Shown here one piece after another: positions 24,843 to 33,099 of a stretch of 64,000 nt of DNA (the first letter of the stretch is position 1; every line of letters begins with the position of its first letter). The position numbers and the translations under genes are program-made. The notes under the pieces are model-generated. The model did no database searches, was not told where the DNA came from, and saw only the letters and a program-made list of their open reading frames with translations. Origin of the DNA: Streptomyces sp. AJS327 (GTDB lineage Bacteria; Actinomycetota; Actinomycetes; Streptomycetales; Streptomycetaceae); the NCBI RefSeq assembly GCF_013450295.1, contig NZ_SKBR01000001.1, positions 624,001 through 688,000 of the forward strand. The letters run 5' to 3'.

Positions 24843-25484
24843 TCAGGGAGCCAGCAGCAGTTCGCCGGCCCGCTGCCGAGCAGCCGTGTACCGCTTCGCC
24901 ACGTCCTGCCAGTTGACGACGCGCCACATGGCCTCGACGAAGTCGACCTTCTGGTTGCGGTACTGGAGGTAGAAGGCGTGCTCCCAGGCGTCGAAGACCA
25001 GGAGCGGCACCGAGCCCTGCCCCACGTTGCCCTGGTGGTCGTAGACCTGCTCGACGATCAGGCGGCCACTGACCGGCTCGTAGGCCAGCACACCCCAGCC
25101 GGAGCCCTGCGTGGTGGCGGCGGCCTTCGACAGGTGGGTGCGGAAGGCGGCGAAGCTGCCGAAGGACTCCGCGATGGCGTCCGCGAGTTCGCCGGTGCCG
25201 TCCTTCTCCAGGGGCTCACCGCCGCCGTCGCCGGTCATGTTCTGCCAGTAGATGGAGTGCAGGATGTGGCCGGAGAGGTGGAAGGCGAGGTTCTTCTCCA
25301 GGCCGTTGACGGCCCCCCACTGATCCCTGTCCCGCGCCTCCGCCAGCTGCTCCAGGGTGTCGTTCGCGCCCTTCACGTAGGCGGCGTGGTGCTTGTCGTG
25401 GTGCAGCTCGATGATCTCGCCGCTGATCACGGGCTCCAGGGCGGAGTAGTCGTAGGGGAGTTCCGGAAGGACGTACGTGGACAT
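24843..25484 (-). CDS. sodF: Iron (Fe/Mn-type) superoxide dismutase
   Basis: A 213-residue cytoplasmic enzyme that converts superoxide to hydrogen peroxide and oxygen. Metal ligands are visible as the His in [10 protein letters not shown], the His in LSGHILHS, and Asp and His in [11 protein letters not shown]. Length and sequence match Streptomyces SodF. ATG 25484 has an AG-rich segment upstream (GGAGAGG). It has its own promoter with a Nur operator, so it should be repressed when nickel is sufficient, while the nickel enzyme SodN (not in this window) is used. It is separated from the upstream permease gene by a strong terminator. Confidence 0.95.
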   Translation of the reverse strand: MSTYVLPELPYDYSALEPVISGEIIELHHDKHHAAYVKGANDTLEQLAEARDRDQWGAVNGLEKNLAFHLSGHILHSIYWQNMTGDGGGEPLEKDGTGELADAIAESFGSFAAFRTHLSKAAATTQGSGWGVLAYEPVSGRLIVEQVYDHQGNVGQGSVPLLVFDAWEHAFYLQYRNQKVDFVEAMWRVVNWQDVAKRYTAARQRAGELLLAP

Positions 25485-25504
25485 GTACTGCTGCCTCTCC
25501 GCTG

Positions 25505-25521
25505 TTGCACATCACTTGCAA
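25505..25521 (-). promoter_or_regulatory. Nur box overlapping the sodF -10 region
   Basis: TTGCAC-ATCAC-TTGCAA on the plus strand matches the Nur consensus of two TTGCAA-like half sites with a five-base spacer, with one mismatch. On the minus strand a possible promoter has -35 TTGCTG at 25538-25533 and -10 TGATGT at 25514-25509, 18 bases apart. The -10 would lie inside the box, which suits repression by nickel-bound Nur. Confidence 0.75.
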
Positions 25522-25580
25522 GAAGACGTTAGCAGCAACAGTAGCCCCGGACGGCCGGGAACGGAGACGGCCGGGAACGG

Positions 25581-25617
25581 CTGATGGGCCGCACCCACCG
25601 GGGGTGCGGCCCATCAG
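25581..25617 (-). terminator. Terminator downstream of the amino-acid permease gene
   Basis: Perfect 16-bp arms (25581-25596 and 25602-25617) with loop ACCGG. It follows the permease stop and precedes the sodF promoter on the same strand, so it insulates nickel-controlled sodF. Confidence 0.85.
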
Positions 25618-25636
25618 GGGCGCGGGGCGCGGGGCG

Positions 25637-27118
25637 TCAGTCCCGGGCGCGCGGCTCCGGGGCGTCCGAGGCGGCGGCCGCCTCGGCGGTGGGCGGCGGC
25701 GGGGGAGCCAGCCGCTGCCGGATCAGGCCGATGACCACCAGCGCCGCCGTCAGTCCCGCGGTGAACACCAGCTGGGTACGGGTGTTGTCCTGGCGCAGCA
25801 TCAGCAGCAGGATCGAGACGATGCCGACGAGCGTCGCGACGGACAGCCCGGGGAACAGCCACATCCGCACCACCAGCCGCTCCGGGGCCTCCCGCTCCAG
25901 CCGGTACCGGTTGATCACCTGGGAGACGGTGATGAAGCCCCACACCACCAGCGTCGTGGCGCCCACCATGTTCAGCAGCCACTGGAAGACCGAGGTCTCC
26001 CACTGGAACTTGAGCAGCACCGCGACGAACCCGAAGGCGGAGGAGGCGATCACGGTGAGCCAGGGCACGCCCATCCTGCTCAGCCTGCCCAGGACCGCGG
26101 GACCCTCGCCCCGGGACACCAGGGAGTAGGCCATCCGCGAGGCGCCGTAGATGTTCGCGTTCATCGCGGACAGCAGCGCCACCAGGATGACGACGTTCAT
26201 GACCTCCCCGGCCGCCGGGATGCCGATGTGCTTGAGCACCGCCGCGTACGGGCCCGAGGTGACCGACTCCTCGTGCCAGGGGATCAGGGTGACGATCACG
26301 ATCATCGACCCGACGTAGAAGATCGCGATGCGCCAGACGGTGGTACGCACCGCCTTGGCGACGCCCCGCACCGGGTCCTCCGACTCGGCGGCGGCGATCG
26401 TCACCGTCTCCAGGCCGCCGTAGGCGAAGACCGAGGCCAGCAGGCCGATGATGAGCCCGTTGGTGCCCTCCGGCAGGAATCCGCCCTCGCCGTTGAGGTT
26501 GGCGCCGCCGGGCGCCTCGGTGCCGGGCAGCAGGCCGATGATGGCCATGAGGCCAAGCAGCAGGAACGCCGTGATGGCGAAGACCTTCAGCGCCGCGAAC
26601 CAGAACTCCGACTCCCCGAAGTTCCGCACCGCGACGAGGTTGCTGCCGCAGAAGACGGTCATGAACAGCAGCACCCAGACCCACGGGTCCGGCCCGCCGC
26701 TGATCCAGCCCACCATGATGTCGGATGCCGCGATGGCCTCGGCGGCGATGGCGACGCAGAGGGTGACCCAGTAGATCCAGCCGGAGGCGAACCCCGCCCA
26801 CGGGCCCAGCGCCCGCTCGGCGTGCACCGAGAAGGAGCCCGAGGCCGGACGCGCCGCCGACATCTCGCCCAGCATCCGCATCACGAGCATGACGATCAGG
26901 CCCGAGGTCGCGTAGGCGATGATCACCGAGGGGCCCGCCGCGCGGATGGCCTCGCCGGACCCGACGAAGAGCCCGGCGCCGATCACCCCGCCCAGGGCGA
27001 TCATGGAAAGGTGGCGCTGCTTGAGGCCGTTGGAGAGGGTCTGCCGCCCGGCGTCCTTCCCTCCCGACCCCTCCGGGTCTCCTGGGGGTGGCGCGTCGGT
27101 AACGTGGGTGCGCGACAT
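25637..27118 (-). CDS. APC-superfamily amino-acid permease (GABA/amino-acid type)
   Basis: A 493-residue integral membrane transporter with about twelve hydrophobic helices. The first carries LSMIALGGVIGAGLFVGSGE, the substrate and sodium-site region typical of the amino-acid permease family (GABA and aromatic permease subgroup). It probably imports an amino acid with protons. ATG 27118 is used: AGGA lies about nine bases upstream, whereas ATG 27127 has it almost adjacent. The tail is Pro/Ala-rich. It stands alone, divergent from bioY. Substrate is not decidable from the sequence. Confidence 0.87.
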   Translation of the reverse strand: MSRTHVTDAPPPGDPEGSGGKDAGRQTLSNGLKQRHLSMIALGGVIGAGLFVGSGEAIRAAGPSVIIAYATSGLIVMLVMRMLGEMSAARPASGSFSVHAERALGPWAGFASGWIYWVTLCVAIAAEAIAASDIMVGWISGGPDPWVWVLLFMTVFCGSNLVAVRNFGESEFWFAALKVFAITAFLLLGLMAIIGLLPGTEAPGGANLNGEGGFLPEGTNGLIIGLLASVFAYGGLETVTIAAAESEDPVRGVAKAVRTTVWRIAIFYVGSMIVIVTLIPWHEESVTSGPYAAVLKHIGIPAAGEVMNVVILVALLSAMNANIYGASRMAYSLVSRGEGPAVLGRLSRMGVPWLTVIASSAFGFVAVLLKFQWETSVFQWLLNMVGATTLVVWGFITVSQVINRYRLEREAPERLVVRMWLFPGLSVATLVGIVSILLLMLRQDNTRTQLVFTAGLTAALVVIGLIRQRLAPPPPPTAEAAAASDAPEPRARD

Positions 27119-27563
27119 GGGGGCCATTCCTGATGGGGGGCGGGTCGGGAGCACCGGGCAGGCGTGGTCACGCCGCGGCGGTATGCGTCCGCTCAGTTTC
27201 GGCGGGCCGTGCGGACAGTTCAATAGTCGTGCGCCTTGTTCCGGCATTCGGACAGTCCGCTCACGCTCCGAAGCGAAGTGATCCGGCCACCGTCGTCTGC
27301 CGCCGAACCGGGGCCCTCCGTGGCACTTCCGGCGGCGCGGACATCCCCGGCCCGGTGGCCGGCCCCACACCCCGGGAAGGGTGGTCCCGCGCGGCGGCGG
27401 TAGCGTCCGCACCGCCGTGGTCCCGGGCGGTGTCAGCAAGCTCACGGTCCCAACTCCGGCGTATTCGGCTAGCGTCGAACGGTCCGTGTCCTTTCCCGGT
27501 CGGCGCGCGCGCCCGCACGGGCGACCCCGGCCACAGGCCCACGACAGACTCGGAGATCCCTGT
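27119..27563. other. Divergent control region between the permease gene and bioY
   Basis: About 445 bases with no supported gene. A short direct repeat CGGACAGT occurs at 27212-27219 and 27249-27256, in an AT-richer patch (GTTCAATAGTCG) likely to carry the permease promoter. TAGCGT at 27470-27475 may be the bioY -10, giving a leader of about 80 bases. No biotin-repressor palindrome was recognised. Confidence 0.4.
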
Positions 27564-28166
27564 ATGAGCGCCCTCACCACCACCTCGCCGCGCCCCGGCG
27601 CCGTTCTCGCGGACGCGCTGCCCTCGGCGGGCTCCTCCCGAGCGTTCGCGCGCACCGCCGCGCTCGTGCTGGGCGGCGCCGCGCTGACCGGCGCGGCGGC
27701 CCAGATCGCCGTGCCCGTTCCCGGCTCCCCGGTGCCGGTCACCGGGCAGACCTTCGCGGCGCTCCTCGTCGGCGTCGGGCTCGGCGCCCGGCGCGGCTTC
27801 CTCGCGCTGGCCCTCTACACCGTGGCGGGAATGGCTGGAATGCCGTGGTTCGCCGAATCCGGCTCCGGCGTGAGCATGCCCGCCTTCGGCTACGTCCTCG
27901 GCATGCTGCTCGCCGCCACCGCCGTCGGCGCCCTCGCCCGGCGCGGCGGCGACCGGAACGTGCCGCGCACCGCGGCCACCATGGCCGTCGGCACCGTCAT
28001 CATCTACGCGGTCGGCGTGCCCTACCTGGCCCTGGCCACCGGCATGACGCTGACCGAGGCCGTCGCCGCCGGGCTGGTGCCCTTCCTGATCGGGGACGCG
28101 CTCAAGGCGGTCCTCGCCATGGGGCTGCTGCCCACCGCCTGGAAACTGCTCGGCGAACGCGACTGA
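27564..28166 (+). CDS. bioY: BioY biotin transporter (ECF S-component)
   Basis: A 200-residue membrane protein of six helices that binds and imports biotin. The family segments PVPGSPVPVTGQTFAALLVG, GARRG...ALYTVAGMAGMPWF and the closing FLIGDALKAVLA are all present. ATG 27564 is chosen (MSALTTTSPRPG). The larger frame to 27381 lacks support. No BioM/BioN ATPase genes are nearby, so it may work as a solitary BioY or share an ECF module. It is followed by two hairpins. Confidence 0.92.
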   Translation: MSALTTTSPRPGAVLADALPSAGSSRAFARTAALVLGGAALTGAAAQIAVPVPGSPVPVTGQTFAALLVGVGLGARRGFLALALYTVAGMAGMPWFAESGSGVSMPAFGYVLGMLLAATAVGALARRGGDRNVPRTAATMAVGTVIIYAVGVPYLALATGMTLTEAVAAGLVPFLIGDALKAVLAMGLLPTAWKLLGERD

Positions 28167-28203
28167 GCCGGGCGACCGCCCCACCCGCCGAACCCCCTCG
28201 CGC

Positions 28204-28244
28204 GGGGGCCGAACAGCCCGCCGTGGCACGCCCGTTCGGCCCCC
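28204..28244 (+). terminator. First hairpin after bioY
   Basis: Perfect 11-bp arms GGGGGCCGAAC (28204-28214) and GTTCGGCCCCC (28234-28244) with a 19-base loop, 38 bases after the bioY stop. Confidence 0.6.
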
Positions 28245-28250
28245 GGCACC

Positions 28251-28280
28251 GGCGGCCCGTGGCACCCGCCACGGGCCGCC
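28251..28280 (+). terminator. Second terminator after bioY
   Basis: Perfect 12-bp arms (28251-28262 and 28269-28280) with loop CACCCG. The two hairpins in series isolate bioY from rpiB. Confidence 0.75.
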
Positions 28281-28326
28281 GTCACGTTCGCGCTGGCCCG
28301 GCGGGCGGCGCCCCCCGGGGCCGTCA

Positions 28327-28332
28327 TAGACT
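28327..28332 (+). promoter_or_regulatory. -10 element of rpiB (leaderless)
   Basis: TAGACT lies six bases before ATG 28339 and there is no Shine-Dalgarno, so the transcript should start at the A of ATG. Confidence 0.65.
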
Positions 28333-28338
28333 CGCCAC

Positions 28339-28824
28339 ATGCGCGTCTACCTCGGCTCCGATCACGCCGGCTACGAACTCAAGAACCATCTCGTCGCGTG
28401 GCTGGAGGCCGCCGGACACGAGCCCGTCGACTGCGGCCCGCACGTGTACGACGCCCAGGACGACTACCCCCCGTTCTGCCTCCGCGCCGCCGAGCGCACC
28501 GCCGCCGACGACACCGCGCTCGGCATCGTCATCGGCGGCTCCGGCAACGGCGAGCAGATCGCCGCGAACAAGGTCCGGGGCGTGCGGTGCGCGCTCGCCT
28601 GGAGCGAGGAGACGGCCAGCCTCGCCCGCGAGCACAACAACGCCAACGTGGTGAGCGTCGGCGCCCGGATGCACTCCTCCGAGGACGCCGTCCGCTTCGT
28701 CGACACCTTCCTGCGCACCCCCTACTCCGGGGACGACCGGCACACCCGCCGCATCGCCATGCTCAGCGCGTACGAGGACGACCGCGAGCTGCCCCCGATC
28801 CCGGACCACCACCCGCGCGGCTGA
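28339..28824 (+). CDS. rpiB: Ribose-5-phosphate isomerase B
   Basis: A 161-residue enzyme that interconverts ribulose-5-phosphate and ribose-5-phosphate in the pentose phosphate pathway. The phosphate and substrate loop GSDHAGYELK opens the protein. GIVIGGSGNGEQIAANK is the family signature; its Ser occupies the position held by Cys in E. coli RpiB and matches the actinobacterial form. EHNNANVVSVGARMH completes the active site. The ATG 28339 start is fixed by a -10 element six bases upstream, implying a leaderless mRNA. Next downstream is a DNA glycosylase gene with its own ribosome site. Confidence 0.95.
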   Translation: MRVYLGSDHAGYELKNHLVAWLEAAGHEPVDCGPHVYDAQDDYPPFCLRAAERTAADDTALGIVIGGSGNGEQIAANKVRGVRCALAWSEETASLAREHNNANVVSVGARMHSSEDAVRFVDTFLRTPYSGDDRHTRRIAMLSAYEDDRELPPIPDHHPRG

Positions 28825-28963
28825 GGCCGCCGGGCGCGTGCGGTTCCGCGCCCGGACGACACCGAGGAGCCCCGGACCGGCCGACCGGGAGCCACCGGCG
28901 ACCGGCGGCTTCCGGCCCCCGGCGCCGGGACGGCCCGGGGCCTGACACCGAAGGGGAGGGCAG

Positions 28964-29833
28964 GTGCCTGAGGGGCACACCATCCACCGGCTCGCCCGGG
29001 ACTACGCGGCGCGGTTCGCGGGCTCCCCGGTGCGCGCCAGCAGCCCGCAGGGCAAGTTCTCCGACGGCGCCGCCCTGCTGGACGCCCAGCGCATGGAGCG
29101 GGCGGAGGCCCACGGCAAGCACCTGTTCCTCGGCTTCCTCGGCTCCTCCGGCCCGCCCGGCGCCCCGACGGACCCCGGCTCCTCCGGGGCCCCGGCCGAG
29201 GAACTGGCCTGGATCCACATCCACCTCGGGCTCTACGGCAAGGTCACCTTCGGCGAGGGCCCCGCGCCCGCCCCCGTCGGGCAGGTGCGGCTGCGCCTCC
29301 ACACCGAGGACCACCACGCCGACCTACGCGGACCGACCCGCTGCGCACTGATCACCGAGGCCGAACGGCTCGCCGTCCGTGGCCGGTTGGGCCCCGACCC
29401 GCTGCGCGCGGACGCCGATCCGGACGCCGCCTGGCGGCGCGTCTCCCGCAGCCGGGTCACCGTCGCCGCGCTCCTGCTGGACCAGGCGGTCCTCGCCGGG
29501 GTCGGCAACGTGTACCGCGCCGAGGTGCTGTTCCGGCACGGCATCGACCCCTACCGCCCGGGGCGCGACCTGCGCCGCGAGGAGTGGGACAGCGTCTGGA
29601 CGGACCTGACGCACCTGCTGCGCGAGGGGGTGCGGGTGGGCCGTATCGACACCGTCCGCCCGGAGCACACCCCGGAGGCGATGGGACGGCCCCCGCGCGT
29701 CGACGACCACGGCGGCGAGGTCTACGTCTACCGCCGCGCCGGACTCCCCTGCCACCTGTGCGGCACGGAGATCCGGGGGGCCGAGCTGGCCGCCCGGAAC
29801 CTCTTCTGGTGCCCCCGCTGCCAGCGCCACTGA
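28964..29833 (+). CDS. Fpg/Nei-family DNA glycosylase / AP lyase
   Basis: A 289-residue base-excision repair enzyme for oxidised bases. After GTG 28964 the chain begins PEGHTIHR, with catalytic Pro2 and Glu3 as in Nei-type members (the initiator Met is removed). A helix-two-turn-helix (DQAVLAGVGNVYRAEVLF) and a C-terminal zinc finger (CHLCG...CPRCQRH) complete the fold. The GGGGAGGG ribosome site at 28953-28960 fixes the start. It probably removes oxidised pyrimidines (endonuclease VIII type) more than 8-oxoguanine, as the PEGHTIHR start suggests. It lies downstream of rpiB with a 139-base gap. Confidence 0.92.
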   Translation: MPEGHTIHRLARDYAARFAGSPVRASSPQGKFSDGAALLDAQRMERAEAHGKHLFLGFLGSSGPPGAPTDPGSSGAPAEELAWIHIHLGLYGKVTFGEGPAPAPVGQVRLRLHTEDHHADLRGPTRCALITEAERLAVRGRLGPDPLRADADPDAAWRRVSRSRVTVAALLLDQAVLAGVGNVYRAEVLFRHGIDPYRPGRDLRREEWDSVWTDLTHLLREGVRVGRIDTVRPEHTPEAMGRPPRVDDHGGEVYVYRRAGLPCHLCGTEIRGAELAARNLFWCPRCQRH

Positions 29834-29992
29834 ACCACCCGGCGCCCCGTCCCGGCGCCGCCTGGCCTAACGGCCCGGGGACCCCGCCCGGCGCGCCCGT
29901 CCCACCCGCACGTGCGGATGCACACAGCGTCAGAATCCCACGGCACGCCGGGAATCGACGGGTCACCGAGGGGGCGGCTAAGGTCCCGGGGC

Positions 29993-31150
29993 ATGGCGAG
30001 ACGCCGGACTGGCCGGACCCCTCCCACGGCACGGTGGCATCGGGCGCGCAAGGCGCTGCACCGGGCCCGGGTCGGTCTGCGCCGCTCCGCCGTCGACTAC
30101 TTCCGGGGCGACGGCTCCGACTGGCTCGTGCTCACCGCGCTGCTCCTCGTGGTGCCCGCGCTGACGGTGGGGACCGTGCTGCGCCCGCTCTGGTTCGCGC
30201 CCGAGGCCCTGGTCCTGCCGATCATCGTCGGTGGGCTGCTGCTCCACCCCTCCAGCCTGCTCGCGCTGTACGCCGCGGCGGCCGTCGCGCTGATCGTCGA
30301 GTCCGAGGTGATGGGCCCGTACGACGACGGCGCGGGCCGGGTCACCCCCGGCACCGTGCTGGTGGTCGCCGCCGCCGGGCTCTTCGGGCTGCTGGTCGCC
30401 CAGTTCCGCGGCCGGGTGGGGGTGCCCTGGCGCGGTGGCGGCACCATGCTGTTCGACCTGCGCGAACGCATCCGCGTACAGAGCAAGCTGCCCAAGCTGC
30501 CGCCCGGCTGGCACCGGGAGATGGCGCTGCGCCCGGCGGGCGGCCAGTCCTTCTCCGGCGACTTCGTCGTCGCCGCGCGCACCGGCCCGCGCCGCCGCAC
30601 CCTGGAGGTCGTCCTCACCGACGTCTCCGGCAAGGGCATGGACGCGGCCTCCCGCGCGCTGCTGCTGTCCGGGGCCTTCGGCGGGCTGCTCGGCTCGCTG
30701 CCCCCGCACGCGTTCCTGCCCGCCGCCAACGGCTACCTGCTCCGCCAGTCCTGGGACGAGGGCTTCGCCACCTCCGTCCATCTGGTGCTCGACCTCGACA
30801 GCGGGGACTACGAACTGCTGTCCGCGGGACACGTCCCCGCGATGCAGCTCAACGCGGGCACCGGCCGCTGGGAGGAGAAGGCCGCCGAGGGACCGCTGCT
30901 GGGCGTGTACGACGGGGCCACCTTCGAGGCCGTCCAGGGCACGCTGCGCTCCGGCGACGTGCTGATGCTGTTCACCGACGGCCTGGTGGAGCGGGCCGAC
31001 CGCGATCTCGACGAGGGCCTGGACCGGCTCTGCGGCGAGGCCGACCGGTACGTGGTCTCCGGGTTCCAGGGCGTCGCCTGGCACCTGATCGAGGCCGTCG
31101 CCCGGGACGTCAACGACGACCGGGCGCTGCTCCTCCTCAGCCGCGACTGA
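29993..31150 (+). CDS. Membrane-anchored SpoIIE-type PP2C serine phosphatase
   Basis: A 385-residue protein. The basic N-terminus is followed by three or four hydrophobic helices (about residues 40-140) and a cytosolic SpoIIE phosphatase domain from about residue 165. The metal acids appear in GDFVVAAR, VLTDVSGKGMDAA, LLSAGHVPAM and LMLFTDGLVE, with closing DDRALLLLSR. Such proteins dephosphorylate anti-anti-sigma factors, but no partner-switch genes are adjacent. ATG 29993 (MARRRTG) is used: TAAGGT (29979-29984) eight bases upstream suggests a leaderless or nearly leaderless mRNA. Signal and target are unknown. Confidence 0.88.
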   Translation: MARRRTGRTPPTARWHRARKALHRARVGLRRSAVDYFRGDGSDWLVLTALLLVVPALTVGTVLRPLWFAPEALVLPIIVGGLLLHPSSLLALYAAAAVALIVESEVMGPYDDGAGRVTPGTVLVVAAAGLFGLLVAQFRGRVGVPWRGGGTMLFDLRERIRVQSKLPKLPPGWHREMALRPAGGQSFSGDFVVAARTGPRRRTLEVVLTDVSGKGMDAASRALLLSGAFGGLLGSLPPHAFLPAANGYLLRQSWDEGFATSVHLVLDLDSGDYELLSAGHVPAMQLNAGTGRWEEKAAEGPLLGVYDGATFEAVQGTLRSGDVLMLFTDGLVERADRDLDEGLDRLCGEADRYVVSGFQGVAWHLIEAVARDVNDDRALLLLSRD

Positions 31151-31552
31151 CCCCCGCCCCGCGGCCCCGGCCTACGCCCGCTGCCCGGGCCGACGCCCCC
31201 GCGCGTCACCCCGCTCCCGGGGCCCGGTCCGCCGGGGGCGCGCGTTCGCTGGCGTGCCCCCCGGTCGGTATGCTGCTGGTCAGCGGCCCGAGGGCGCACC
31301 GGCGACTCCGTCGTGGCCGGGCAGCCGGCGGCGAGGACGTGCCCCCGGCGTTCGGTGTGCGGACGCCCCGGGCGTGGCCCGGGGACGGTACGGGAGGAGG
31401 CCGTGACGCGCGGAGAGCCCCCCAGTCGACCGGCCGGTGTGCTCCCGTCACCCCCGCGTGCCTCCTGAGCCGGAGCGCCGGGTGGGAACGGTGCGGCACC
31501 GGTCCGCGCGCGACGGCACCCCACCCCTGGCACCCGGCAGAGGAACCCACCC
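31151..31552 (+). promoter_or_regulatory. mgtE promoter and long, hairpin-rich leader
   Basis: About 400 bases. TATGCT (31269-31274) with TTCGCT (31245-31250) 18 bases upstream is a reasonable promoter. It would leave a leader of about 270 bases before ATG 31553. The leader holds a perfect hairpin CCCCGGGC-GTG-GCCCGGGG (31366-31384) and other GC stems. A long structured leader before a magnesium transporter could be a metal-sensing RNA, but I could not match the conserved M-box core. Confidence 0.4.
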
Positions 31553-32929
31553 ATGAGCCCTCCTCTGACTCCTCCGGCCTCCCCGGCCCCCGAGGAGCGT
31601 CCCACCCGGCTGCGGGACGTCCTGGAGGCCCACGACCTGGAGGCCGCCCAGCGTCAACTGGCCACCGGCCCGGCCCACCTGGTCGCGGACGAGCTGGCCC
31701 GGCTGGAGTCGGTGGACGCGCTGATCGCGTTCCGGCTGCTCGACAAGGACCGGGCCCTCGCGGTCTTCGAGGAGCTGCACCCCGTCGACCAGCAGGACCT
31801 GCTCGCGGGCCTGCGCGGCCCGGCATTCCACGAACTGGTCGAGGCGATGGACCCGGACGACCGGGTCCGCATGCTCCGGGAGGCCCCGGCCAAGGTGGTC
31901 CGGCGGGTGCTGGAGGGACTCAGTGCCCGCGAACGCCGGGTGACCGCCGCCCTCCTCGGCTACCCGGAGCGTTCGGTCGGCCGCTGGATGACGCCCGAAC
32001 TGGTGCCGCTGCACGAGGGCCAGACCGTCCAGCAGGCCCTCCAGCGGGTACGGGCGCGGGGCGCCGAGGCCGAGACCGTCTACACGCTGCCCGTGGTGGA
32101 CGCGGGGCGCCGGCTGACCGGCGTCGTCGGACTGCGTGAACTGGTGCTGAGCGAACCGGACCGGCCGGTGTCCGAGCTGGCGGACAGCGAGGCGCCGTAC
32201 GCCGTCGCCGCCGAACCGGCCGAGGACGCCGCGCGGCTGATGCGCGAGACCAACGTGCTGAACCTCCCGGTGGTGGACAGCGAGGGCCGTCTGGTCGGGC
32301 TGCTCACCTCCGATGACGCCCTGGAGGTCATCGAGGCGGCGGACACCGAGGACGTGGCCCGGCAGTCCGGTACCGCCCCGTGGGCCGGGCACTACATGGC
32401 GGCCACCGTCTGGCAGCTGGCCCGCTACCGCGTGGTGTGGCTGCTGTTGCTGCTGCTGGCCGCCGTGCTCACGGTCACCGTCACCCAGGCCTTCGAGGCC
32501 ACGCTGGAGGAGGTGACCCAGCTGGCGCTCTTCATCCCGCTGCTCATCGGCACCGGCGGCAACGCGGGCGCGCAGGCGGCCACCTCGGTGGTACGGGCGC
32601 TCGCGGTGGGGGAGGTGCGCGCCTCCGACCTGCTCGCGGTGGTCTGGCGCGAGTGCCGGGTGGGGCTGGTGCTGGGACTGCTGCTGGCGGCCGTCGGCCT
32701 CGCGCTCGGCACCCTCTTCGTGGCCGCCGACATCGCGGTGGTGGTCGGCGTCACCCTCGTGATCATCTGCTCCTGGGCGGCCACCGTCGGCGGCACGATG
32801 CCGCTGCTGGCGAAGCGGCTGCGGATCGACCCGGCGGTGGTCTCAGCGCCGATGGTCACCACGCTGGTCGACGCCACCGGCCTGGTCATCTACTTCCTCA
32901 CCGCCCGCCTCATCCTGGGCCTCGGCTAG
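31553..32929 (+). CDS. mgtE: MgtE-family magnesium transporter
   Basis: A 458-residue magnesium channel. An N-terminal helical superhelix domain (about residues 20-140) is followed by two CBS domains (about 145-270), a connecting helix and five membrane helices from about 290. The pore signature IGTGGNAGAQAAT is intact. The CBS and N domains sense cytosolic magnesium and close the pore in the family. The start is ATG 31553 (MSPPLTPPASP); GAGGA lies upstream. It is convergent with the acyltransferase gene, from which a 16-bp hairpin separates it. A long leader suggests RNA-level control. Confidence 0.94.
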   Translation: MSPPLTPPASPAPEERPTRLRDVLEAHDLEAAQRQLATGPAHLVADELARLESVDALIAFRLLDKDRALAVFEELHPVDQQDLLAGLRGPAFHELVEAMDPDDRVRMLREAPAKVVRRVLEGLSARERRVTAALLGYPERSVGRWMTPELVPLHEGQTVQQALQRVRARGAEAETVYTLPVVDAGRRLTGVVGLRELVLSEPDRPVSELADSEAPYAVAAEPAEDAARLMRETNVLNLPVVDSEGRLVGLLTSDDALEVIEAADTEDVARQSGTAPWAGHYMAATVWQLARYRVVWLLLLLLAAVLTVTVTQAFEATLEEVTQLALFIPLLIGTGGNAGAQAATSVVRALAVGEVRASDLLAVVWRECRVGLVLGLLLAAVGLALGTLFVAADIAVVVGVTLVIICSWAATVGGTMPLLAKRLRIDPAVVSAPMVTTLVDATGLVIYFLTARLILGLG

Positions 32930-33010
32930 CGTCCCCGCCCGGCACGCCAGGGGCGCCCGCCGGGTGTCCCGGTGTGGTGGCGCGCCCGCCGGAGGGACCC
33001 GGAACGACGT

Positions 33011-33045
33011 CGTGGGGCGGGGAGGCCCTGCCTCCCCGCCCCACG
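33011..33045. terminator. Bidirectional terminator between mgtE and the acyltransferase gene
   Basis: Perfect 16-bp arms (33011-33026 and 33030-33045) with loop CCT, between convergent genes. Confidence 0.85.
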
Positions 33046-33099
33046 TGCGCGGTGCCTGCCGGTACTACGGGACGTTCCGCCGGTGTCGGCGGCCGACCG

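Noticed and set aside
31280..31552. M-box magnesium riboswitch before mgtE
   Set aside because: The conserved core words of the M-box were not found by eye; only a generic structured leader is claimed.
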